From: Faecousia sp.
Lineage (GTDB): Bacteria > Bacillota > Clostridia > Oscillospirales > Oscillospiraceae
Assembly: GCA_029258495.1 (NCBI GenBank)
Contig: JARHYV010000314.1
Location: forward strand, 1 to 6,362
Length of the DNA stretch: 6,362 nucleotides
Direction of reading: 5' to 3'
Under the pieces are notes generated by a model that did not search any database, was not told where the DNA came from, and was given only the letters and a program-made list of their open reading frames with translations. Shown here one piece after another: positions 1 through 4,625 of the stretch. The number at the start of each line of letters is the position of its first letter. Within the stretch, counting starts at the first letter, position 1. Position numbers and translations under genes: made by a program.

Positions 1-318
1 GTAATGGAGCCGCTGTATCGGATCGAAAATGATGGCAGTATCACATATAAGGGGCTGGGGCCGCTGTGCCGGGTCATTCGGGGAAAGGGCGTATTTCAGG
101 GAAAGTACGCAGTTCAGACCTTCAATGCATTATCGGTCTATATGGCGACAAAGCGTCTGGGTAAGCTGATCCACCCGATATGGGGAACATTTCAGGTGTA
201 TCTGATCCAGCTGAAAATGGAACAGGAGTGCAGGGAAGATTATATTGCGTACTCTTTTGAGTTTCGGGAGGCAGACGAAAGCGGTGTGATTCCGTCGCTG
301 CCGGAGTATCGGAAGTAG
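1..318 (+). CDS. 3' part of a phage tail-type small protein (DNA-circularisation N-terminal-like)
   Basis: The reading frame is open from the first base and ends at TAG 316-318, so the gene very probably begins before the window. An ATG at 4 lies in frame, but too little upstream sequence is visible to judge it as a start. The visible 105 residues contain GKGVFQGKYAVQTFNALSVY, then a LIHPIWGTFQVYLIQL block, then REDYIAYSFEFREAD. From memory this order (G-x-F-x-G/A aromatic segment, 'L-x-HP-x-x-G' segment, then a 'Y-x-A-Y-S-F-x-F-x-E' strand) resembles the N-terminal domain of phage DNA-circularisation proteins and short tail/baseplate-associated proteins of PBSX-like clostridial prophages and tailocins. 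No signal peptide or membrane segment is seen. If correct, it would be one gene of a tail-assembly cluster lying to the left. It converges with glgP and shares its terminator. The family call is from pattern memory and is moderate at best; the ORF itself is secure. Confidence 0.5.
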   Translation, partial: VMEPLYRIENDGSITYKGLGPLCRVIRGKGVFQGKYAVQTFNALSVYMATKRLGKLIHPIWGTFQVYLIQLKMEQECREDYIAYSFEFREADESGVIPSLPEYRK

Positions 319-326
319 TTTTATAT

Positions 327-371
327 AAAACATCCCCGGTCTGTACATCAGGTGCAGATCGGGGATGTTTG
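327..371 (-). terminator. Bidirectional hairpin terminator between the phage-like gene and glgP
   Basis: Arms 328-346 and 352-370 pair over 19 positions around a 5-nt loop (347-351), with two G-T positions (339/359 and 344/354) that become G.U in plus-strand RNA; in minus-strand RNA they are A.C mismatches. On the minus strand the stem closes with UUUU followed by AUAU and starts three bases after the glgP stop codon, so it fits as the glgP terminator. On the plus strand it begins nine bases after the TAG at 316-318 but has only UUU at its foot, so it is weaker though usable there. Confidence 0.85.
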
Positions 372-373
372 CG

Positions 374-2707
374 TTAGAACTGTGTGGGCTTGATATGCCA
401 GATTTCCTCTGCGTACTGGCGGATGGTGCGGTCGGAAGAGAACTTTCCGCCGCTTGCGATATTGACAAGACACTTCCTGCCGAATGCCTGACGATCGGCA
501 TAGTCGCGGTTGGCACGGAGTTTTGCCTCCAGATAGGACTCGTAGTCCATGAGCAGGTAGTAATGGTCTGCCATATGCCACGAAGTACCATCCAACAGCG
601 CGTGGTAGAGCTCCTTCTGATCGTTGTCCGTGGGAACGGTTCCGTCGATCAGAGTATCGATGGCTCGACGCAGGCGGGGATTTGCATCATAAATGCTGCG
701 TGCATGGTAGTAGGAACGGGATGCATTGATCTGCTCCACTGTTGCACCGAAAATGTAGTTGTTCTCGGCGCCGGCCTCCTGCACGATCTCTACATTGGCT
801 CCGTCGAGGGTGCCCAGAGTGACTGCGCCATTGAGCATGAGTTTCATGTTGCCGGTGCCGGAGGCCTCTGTGCCGGCAGGAGAGATCTGCTCGGAGATAT
901 CGGCGGCAGGAATGATATGCTCGGCGTAGGAGCAGTTATAGTTCTGGACAAAGACTACCTTCAGCTTGTCGTTTACCTCGGGGTCGCTGTTGATCATCTT
1001 GGAAACCCGGTTGATGTAACGGATGATCGCCTTGGCACGGAGATAGCCGGGAGCGGATTTTGCACCGAACAGGTATACAGTGGGATGGAAGTTTGTCAGG
1101 CTGCCGTCTTTCAGGCGGAAGTAAATATCCACAATGGAAAGAATATTCAGCAGCTGGCGCTTGTATTCATGCAGGCGCTTGACCTGAACATCGAAGATAA
1201 AATCAGGGTTCAGCTGAATGCCTTCGTGCTGGGCGATGACCTTGCACAGCTGCTCCTTCTTGGTGTGCTTGACTGCATTGAACCGGTTGATCAGATCCTC
1301 GTCGATCATGGGTTTGAGCTCTGCCAGACGGTCAAGATCCTTCAGGAAGTCGCTGCCGATCTTTTCGGAGAGCAGATCAGTGAGCTCCGGATTGCAAAGA
1401 CCCATCCAGCGCCGCGGCGTGATGCCGTTGGTCTTGTTCTGGAAACGATCGGGGAAGACCTGATACCAGTCACGGAACACATCGTCCTTCAGGATCTGAG
1501 AGTGGATCTCAGCAACACCATTGATATAGCTGCCCACGTAAATGGACAGATTTGCCATGTGGGCAATGTCGTCCTGAATAATGAACAGACCGGGGTGCTC
1601 GGTACGGAGCTTGCAGTCGATCTTGCAGATGATATCCGTGATTTCGGGGACAACACTGCGCAGCAGATCCAACGGCCATTTCTCCAGAGCCTCGCCCATG
1701 ACAGTATGGTTGGTATAGGAGAAGGTCTTCTGAGCCACGGAGAAGGCCTGCTCAAAGTCAATGCCCTCTGCCATCAGCAGACGGATCAGCTCGGGAATGG
1801 ACATTGCAGGGTGGGTGTCGTTCAGCTGAATGGCATAGAAATCACAAAAATGTGTCAGGTCGGTGCCATGGTTCAGCTTATATACGCGCATCATATCCTG
1901 AAGGGAAGCGGAAGACAGCACATACTGCTGCTTGATACGCAGACGCTTGCCCTCCCAAGTGGAGTCGTTGGGGTACAGAACACGGGTGATATCCTCAGCC
2001 TTGTTCTTCTGATCCAAAGCCCGGAGGTAATCCTGATTGTTAAAGGCATTGAAGTCCAGTTCGCTTTCTGCCTCACACTGCCACAGACGCAGAGTGTTGA
2101 TGTTGTTTGTGCCGTATCCGATCACGGGAACATCATAGGGAACGGCCAGAACGGTATGATCGGGGAAAGTGACCTTGACCGTATGGTTATAGCGGCGGTA
2201 AGACCAGGGATCCCCGAATTTTGTCCAGTCATCAGCGGCCTCGATCTGGCTGCCGTTCTGGTCAAAGGTCTGCTTGAACAGACCGAAACGATACCGAAGA
2301 CCATAGCCGGAAAGGGGCAGATTGCAGCTTGCGGCAGAGTCCAGAAAACATGCAGACAGTCTGCCGAGACCGCCGTTGCCGAGGGCATCGTCTTCGATCT
2401 CCTCCAGACAGGCAAGATCCACGCCCTGCTCAGCAAACAGCTGTTTCATTTCGTCGAGAATGCCGAGATTATACAGATTGCTGTATACCAGTCGACCGAT
2501 CAGGTATTCGGCAGAAAAATAATAAGCCTTCCGCTCGGTGAGCCGCGCGTGTCTGCTCTTGCTCCAGTTGTCGCTGATAGCCATCATGACAGCGGTGCCG
2601 AGTGCCTCGTGCAGTTCTTGCGGTGTGGCATTTTTCAGGGAAACATCATACTGATACTTCAGCTGGGCCTCTGTCCATTTCATGATGTTCTGACAATTAT
2701 AATTCAT
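374..2707 (-). CDS. glgP: Glycogen/starch (maltodextrin) phosphorylase, GT35
   Basis: This cytoplasmic PLP enzyme removes terminal glucose from alpha-1,4-glucans with phosphate, giving glucose-1-phosphate (EC 2.4.1.1). Its 777 residues are normal for the family. Visible family landmarks, numbered from the chosen start, are FSAEYLIGR near 64-72, GNGGLGRL at 110-117, LNDTHP at 295-300, HTVMGEALEKWP at 334-345, KTNGITPRRW at 425-434, HEYKRQLLN at 513-521, and the PLP block EASGTGNMKLMLNG with the Schiff-base lysine at K622. All core motifs are intact. The frame can extend to a TTG at 2740, but ATG 2707-2705 is preferred: AGGAG (2719-2715) lies 7 nt upstream, and the extra 11 residues are not family-like. 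The stop TAA abuts a strong terminator. The gene lies downstream of the sugar-ABC ATPase on the same strand but beyond that gene's terminator, so it probably has its own promoter. Substrate preference (glycogen versus maltodextrin) cannot be read from sequence. It avoids TTA, CTA and TCA codons completely, suggesting high expression. Confidence 0.97.
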   Translation of the reverse strand: MNYNCQNIMKWTEAQLKYQYDVSLKNATPQELHEALGTAVMMAISDNWSKSRHARLTERKAYYFSAEYLIGRLVYSNLYNLGILDEMKQLFAEQGVDLACLEEIEDDALGNGGLGRLSACFLDSAASCNLPLSGYGLRYRFGLFKQTFDQNGSQIEAADDWTKFGDPWSYRRYNHTVKVTFPDHTVLAVPYDVPVIGYGTNNINTLRLWQCEAESELDFNAFNNQDYLRALDQKNKAEDITRVLYPNDSTWEGKRLRIKQQYVLSSASLQDMMRVYKLNHGTDLTHFCDFYAIQLNDTHPAMSIPELIRLLMAEGIDFEQAFSVAQKTFSYTNHTVMGEALEKWPLDLLRSVVPEITDIICKIDCKLRTEHPGLFIIQDDIAHMANLSIYVGSYINGVAEIHSQILKDDVFRDWYQVFPDRFQNKTNGITPRRWMGLCNPELTDLLSEKIGSDFLKDLDRLAELKPMIDEDLINRFNAVKHTKKEQLCKVIAQHEGIQLNPDFIFDVQVKRLHEYKRQLLNILSIVDIYFRLKDGSLTNFHPTVYLFGAKSAPGYLRAKAIIRYINRVSKMINSDPEVNDKLKVVFVQNYNCSYAEHIIPAADISEQISPAGTEASGTGNMKLMLNGAVTLGTLDGANVEIVQEAGAENNYIFGATVEQINASRSYYHARSIYDANPRLRRAIDTLIDGTVPTDNDQKELYHALLDGTSWHMADHYYLLMDYESYLEAKLRANRDYADRQAFGRKCLVNIASGGKFSSDRTIRQYAEEIWHIKPTQF

Positions 2708-2714
2708 ATATACG

Positions 2715-2719
2715 CTCCT
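2715..2719 (-). promoter_or_regulatory. glgP ribosome binding site (decides the start)
   Basis: AGGAG on the minus strand, 7 nt before ATG 2707-2705. It falls inside the longer open frame that starts at TTG 2740, which has no comparable site. This makes M12 of the long frame the likely true initiator. Confidence 0.85.
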
Positions 2720-2724
2720 ATTCA

Positions 2725-2739
2725 TGCGGATCATCCGCA
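2725..2739 (-). promoter_or_regulatory. Perfect 15-bp dyad just upstream of the glgP RBS
   Basis: The bases TGCGGATCATCCGCA are a perfect dyad about a central base. It sits between a possible -10 hexamer (TACAAT, minus strand, 2749-2744) and the glgP RBS, so it would cover the transcription start region. It could be a repressor operator, or a 5-bp hairpin with a 5-nt loop in the mRNA. Short dyads occur by chance, and no regulator is identified, so function is inferred from position alone. Confidence 0.35.
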
Positions 2740-2743
2740 AATC

Positions 2744-2749
2744 ATTGTA
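2744..2749 (-). promoter_or_regulatory. Possible proximal glgP -10 element
   Basis: TACAAT (5 of 6 to TATAAT) on the minus strand, 36 nt upstream of the glgP start. The region about 16 nt further upstream (TTTGCG) matches a -35 box poorly, so this would need an activator or is not a promoter. It is listed because it would place the start point at the 2725-2739 dyad. Confidence 0.3.
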
Positions 2750-2939
2750 TGATTAACCAGAGTGGCGCAAATGTATATGGGACATCCAATGCACGGGTCA
2801 TGGGATCAATCCAGTATATCCGCATAGATGAGGGGATGTGATACCGACCGGCGATGCAGCCATCTTTGGATAATTTGTGAAATTGGGTGTATGCATGCAG
2901 TGTATTCTATAAATATAAACAGAAATCTGCATATTCAAA

Positions 2940-2968
2940 AGCGTACCTCTTTTTATCCGGATTGTCAA
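2940..2968 (-). promoter_or_regulatory. Candidate glgP promoter with consensus -35
   Basis: A perfect TTGACA (2968-2963, minus strand) is followed after 17 nt by TACGCT (2945-2940), which matches only three of six -10 positions. The -35 and spacing are ideal, the -10 is poor. It could need an activator or be chance in AT-rich DNA. Transcription from here would give a leader of about 230 nt before glgP. Confidence 0.3.
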
Positions 2969-3069
2969 GTGAAATCCAATGAAGAAGACGATGGAAGTTG
3001 CGATTTTGGGATAATTAAAGGGGAAAACCAAATTCAGAAACCTTGAGGATGGCAAAAATGCACAAATTG

Positions 3070-3098
3070 ATTATACCCACAGGATAACCGGATCAAAA
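3070..3098 (-). promoter_or_regulatory. Candidate distal glgP promoter with consensus -10
   Basis: A perfect TATAAT (3075-3070, minus strand) lies just downstream of the ATPase terminator. The best -35 choices are TTGATC at 15 nt (3096-3091) or TTTTGA at 17 nt (3098-3093), both imperfect. Its place directly after a terminator and before the next same-strand gene suits a glgP promoter; the resulting leader would be about 360 nt. Confidence 0.4.
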
Positions 3099-3115
3099 TG
3101 AAAAATGTGATGCGT

Positions 3116-3150
3116 ATAAAAAGAGCCGCTGCGAAATGCAGCGGCTCTTT
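3116..3150 (-). terminator. Intrinsic terminator of the sugar-ABC ATPase gene
   Basis: A perfect 13-bp stem (3120-3132 with 3138-3150), rich in GC at its core (GAGCCGCTGC), closes a 5-nt loop. On the minus strand it ends in UUUUU then AUA. It lies 12 nt after the ATPase stop codon. The plus-strand copy ends in only UUU. Confidence 0.93.
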
Positions 3151-3162
3151 GAGTCACAGAAA

Positions 3163-4359
3163 TCAGGCTTCCAGATTGATGCCGGTTTCTTTGTTGAAGA
3201 CATGGCAAACAGTACCATTGAAGTCGAAAGCAACATTTGCTCCGTTGGACAGTGCAGCGACTTCTGCACCGGTCATGTTCATGGTAGAGATGACCAAAAC
3301 AACATCACGGCCCATAGCGGTTACATGCAGGTGGACAGTGGAGCCCATCATTTCGGAAACATCGACCTTAGCGTTGATGCCGCCGTTATTGCACAGAGTG
3401 ATATGCTCAGGACGGACGCCCAGAGTGATATCCTGCTCTGCAACATTGTTCTTAGCCAGAGCAGCCTGCTTATCAGCACTCAGCTCGACAGTCAGGTTAT
3501 CCAGAACAACAGCGTATTTGCCGTTCTTCTTAACCAGCTTTGCATCGAACAGGTTCATCTGGGGAGAGCCAATGAAACCGGCAACGAACAGGTTGTAAGG
3601 ATGGTTGAACACTTCCTGAGGAGTGCCGATCTGCTGGATGAAACCATCCTTCATGATAACGATACGATCACCCAGAGTCATGGCCTCGGTCTGATCGTGG
3701 GTAACATAGATAAATGTAGTATTGATACGTTCACGCAGCTTGATGATCTCAGCACGCATCTGGTTACGCAGCTTTGCGTCCAGGTTGGACAGAGGTTCGT
3801 CCATCAGGAAGACCTGAGGATTACGAACGATTGCACGACCGATTGCAACACGCTGACGCTGACCACCGGACAGAGCCTTGGGCTTACGGCCCAGGTACTG
3901 GGTGATATCCAGGATCTCAGCAGCCTGCTTAACGGCTCTGTCGATCTCGTCCTTGGGGGTGTGGCGCAGCTTCAGAGCGAATGCCATGTTTTCATACACG
4001 GTCATATGGGGGTACAGAGCGTAGTTCTGGAAGACCATTGCGATATCGCGATCCTTAGGAGCCACATCGTTGACCAGACGATCGCCGATGTACAGTTCGC
4101 CCTCGGAGATCTCTTCCAGACCTGCGATCATACGCAGGGTGGTGGACTTACCACAGCCGGAAGGACCAACCAGAACGATGAATTCCTTGTCTGCGATTTC
4201 CAGGTTGAATTCCTGAACTGCAACGACACCCTTGTCGGTGACCTGAAGATTGGCTTTCTTCTCGGTGGATTCTTCGCCCTTTTTCTTCTTTTTCTTCTTG
4301 GTGTCATCGCCGCTGAACGGGTAGATTTTCTTGATGTTTTTAAGAGTTAAGCTTGCCAT
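3163..4359 (-). CDS. msmX: MsmX/UgpC-type ATPase for carbohydrate ABC importers
   Basis: This is the nucleotide-binding subunit that powers sugar uptake at the inner face of the membrane, in the MalK/MsmK/MsmX/UgpC group (CUT1 importers). The 398 residues show Walker A GPSGCGKST at 65-73, Q-loop Q111, signature LSGGQ at 163-167, Walker B VFLMDE at 183-188 with catalytic E188, D-loop SNLDA at 191-195 and switch H221. A C-terminal OB/TOBE regulatory domain runs from about 245 to 398, and GVRPEHI at 314-320 is typical of it. Unusually, residues 15-44 form an inserted, lysine-rich linker (seven consecutive Lys at 21-27) between the first strand and the second strand of the ATPase fold; similar inserts are remembered from Ruminococcaceae relatives. 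ATG 4359-4357 gives the family start MASLTLKNI; GGAG (4373-4370) is 10 nt upstream, rather far. No permease or binding protein gene is nearby, so it may be a shared ATPase serving several importers, as MsmX does in Bacillus. Substrates cannot be assigned. A structured leader suggests translational control. Confidence 0.93.
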   Translation of the reverse strand: MASLTLKNIKKIYPFSGDDTKKKKKKKGEESTEKKANLQVTDKGVVAVQEFNLEIADKEFIVLVGPSGCGKSTTLRMIAGLEEISEGELYIGDRLVNDVAPKDRDIAMVFQNYALYPHMTVYENMAFALKLRHTPKDEIDRAVKQAAEILDITQYLGRKPKALSGGQRQRVAIGRAIVRNPQVFLMDEPLSNLDAKLRNQMRAEIIKLRERINTTFIYVTHDQTEAMTLGDRIVIMKDGFIQQIGTPQEVFNHPYNLFVAGFIGSPQMNLFDAKLVKKNGKYAVVLDNLTVELSADKQAALAKNNVAEQDITLGVRPEHITLCNNGGINAKVDVSEMMGSTVHLHVTAMGRDVVLVISTMNMTGAEVAALSNGANVAFDFNGTVCHVFNKETGINLEA

Positions 4360-4373
4360 ACAATTCCGACTCC

Positions 4374-4400
4374 GATCACACCGCCTCTGCGCATGTGATC
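4374..4400 (-). promoter_or_regulatory. Hairpin overlapping leader-ORF stop and touching the msmX RBS
   Basis: On the minus strand GATCACA (4400-4394) pairs perfectly with TGTGATC (4380-4374), with a further CGC/GCG pair inside and a four-base AGAG loop. The 3' arm contains the stop codon of the short upstream ORF (TGA 4378-4376). The hairpin ends at the base next to the msmX Shine-Dalgarno GGAG (4373-4370). Ribosomes finishing the short ORF would open this stem, so coupling of msmX translation to the leader ORF is a natural inference. Confidence 0.55.
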
Positions 4401-4477
4401 TCGCAGTTACCAATGGAAGGGTAACACTGCATTACGACAGGTCTCCACACTGCCGCACCGCGAGTCCTGCGGATCAA
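4376..4477 (-). CDS. Possible 33-residue leader peptide upstream of msmX
   Basis: A TTG codon (4477-4475) lies 5 nt after a perfect AAAGGAGG (4490-4483), the strongest ribosome binding site in this leader. It opens 33 codons: MIRRTRGAAVWRPVVMQCYP then SIGNCEITCAEAV, ending at TGA 4378-4376, 16 nt before the msmX ATG. The peptide is basic at its start, has three Cys, and matches no family known to me; it has no run of one amino acid as in classical attenuation peptides. It may be a regulatory upstream ORF, with its translation rather than its product being important. The alternative is that the strong RBS is chance, or that the short frame is only a remnant. It is too short to judge by coding statistics. 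Confidence 0.45.
   Translation of the reverse strand: MIRRTRGAAVWRPVVMQCYPSIGNCEITCAEAV
4403..4430 (-). promoter_or_regulatory. Stem-loop inside the leader ORF
   Basis: GTTACC and GGTAAC (4425-4420 and 4411-4406, minus strand) form a perfect 6-bp stem with an 8-nt loop, extended by GCA/TGC (4430-4428 with 4405-4403) across a two-base bulge. It is a second ordered element just 5' of the RBS-proximal hairpin, within the translated part of the leader ORF. Confidence 0.4.
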
Positions 4478-4482
4478 TTTTT

Positions 4483-4490
4483 CCTCCTTT
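4483..4490 (-). promoter_or_regulatory. Perfect Shine-Dalgarno not belonging to an annotated large gene
   Basis: AAAGGAGG on the minus strand, complementary to the 16S rRNA 3' end, placed 5 nt before TTG 4477-4475. No ATG or GTG lies at a usable distance. It supports initiation of the 33-codon leader ORF. Confidence 0.6.
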
Positions 4491-4496
4491 ATTGAC

Positions 4497-4525
4497 AAAA
4501 CAGGTCTATTTTGTGGAGTAGACCC
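4497..4525 (-). terminator. Weak terminator-like hairpin in the msmX leader
   Basis: On the minus strand GGTCTA (4524-4519) pairs with TAGACC (4508-4503), plus one G.U pair at the base, around a 10-nt loop, and is followed by G then UUUU. The stem is short and AT-containing, so termination would be partial. It could end read-through from the upstream carboxypeptidase gene, or act as an attenuator for transcripts starting near 4538. Its 5' arm and loop are also complementary in part to GTGTGGAGACC (4450-4440) further downstream. Confidence 0.35.
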
Positions 4526-4544
4526 ATCCTGCCGGTATGCATAC

Positions 4545-4573
4545 ATCTTACCATAAATATACAAAATGCGCAA
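4545..4573 (-). promoter_or_regulatory. Candidate extended -10 promoter for msmX
   Basis: TTGCGC (4573-4568) and TAAGAT (4550-4545) on the minus strand are 17 nt apart, and TGG directly precedes the -10 hexamer, giving a TGn extended -10. Matches are 3/6 and 4/6, so the extension is the main support. A start near 4538 would give a leader of about 180 nt that contains the hairpins and the short ORF. Confidence 0.45.
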
Positions 4574-4593
4574 TCGTGCAGACTCACAGTATT

Positions 4594-4616
4594 GCCTAAA
4601 CCTTTTTGGGCTTTTT
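4594..4616 (+). terminator. Terminator-like hairpin on the plus strand
   Basis: GCCTAAA (4594-4600) and TTTGGGC (4605-4611) form a 7-bp stem with one U.G pair and a CCTT loop, followed by TTTTT (4612-4616). It reads as a small intrinsic terminator on the plus strand only; the minus-strand copy has an A.C mismatch and no U-tract. No plus-strand gene feeds into it, so it may block antisense transcription into the carboxypeptidase gene, or be chance. Confidence 0.3.
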
Positions 4617-4625
4617 AGACAAAAA

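Larger units (their letters stand above)
2740..3119. other. AT-rich intergenic region, long glgP leader
   Basis: About 380 bp lie between the glgP 5' end and the terminator of the upstream ATPase gene. It is clearly AT-rich compared with the genes: 2881-2940 is only about 28% GC by count. Open frames of 72 codons (plus, 2828-3046) and 85 codons (minus, 2798-3055) exist, but both lack a good ribosome binding site and a recognisable protein pattern, so I do not call genes. No tRNA, CRISPR, insertion-sequence end or terminator was recognised within it. Candidate minus-strand promoters at 3070-3096 and 2940-2968 would give glgP leaders of roughly 230-360 nt. Confidence 0.6.

Noticed and set aside
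365..2752. 795-codon plus-strand open frame over glgP
   Set aside because: It is the exact codon-aligned antisense of glgP, explained by absence of TTA, CTA and TCA codons; its protein has no recognisable family pattern, whereas GlgP motifs are complete.
2828..3046. 72-codon plus-strand ORF in the AT-rich spacer
   Set aside because: Overlaps the opposite chance ORF, lacks a good RBS, and the protein pattern is not family-like.
2798..3055. 85-codon minus-strand ORF in the AT-rich spacer
   Set aside because: No convincing ribosome binding site, no family resemblance, and AT-rich composition unlike the genes; most likely chance.
2868..3087. Four GGATAA/TTATCC hexamers (2868, 2953, 3009, 3082)
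   Set aside because: Irregular spacing and mixed orientation, and the hexamer is expected often in AT-rich DNA; no longer shared repeat unit surrounds them.
4279..4299. Programmed frameshift at the A-rich lysine codons of msmX
   Set aside because: The run is AAG/AAA mixed with at most five A in a row, not the canonical A-AAA-AAG heptamer, and the normal frame encodes the complete protein.
3136..4350. 404-codon plus-strand open frame over the ABC ATPase gene
   Set aside because: Codon-aligned antisense shadow of a gene with intact Walker and signature motifs; it also begins inside the terminator hairpin.
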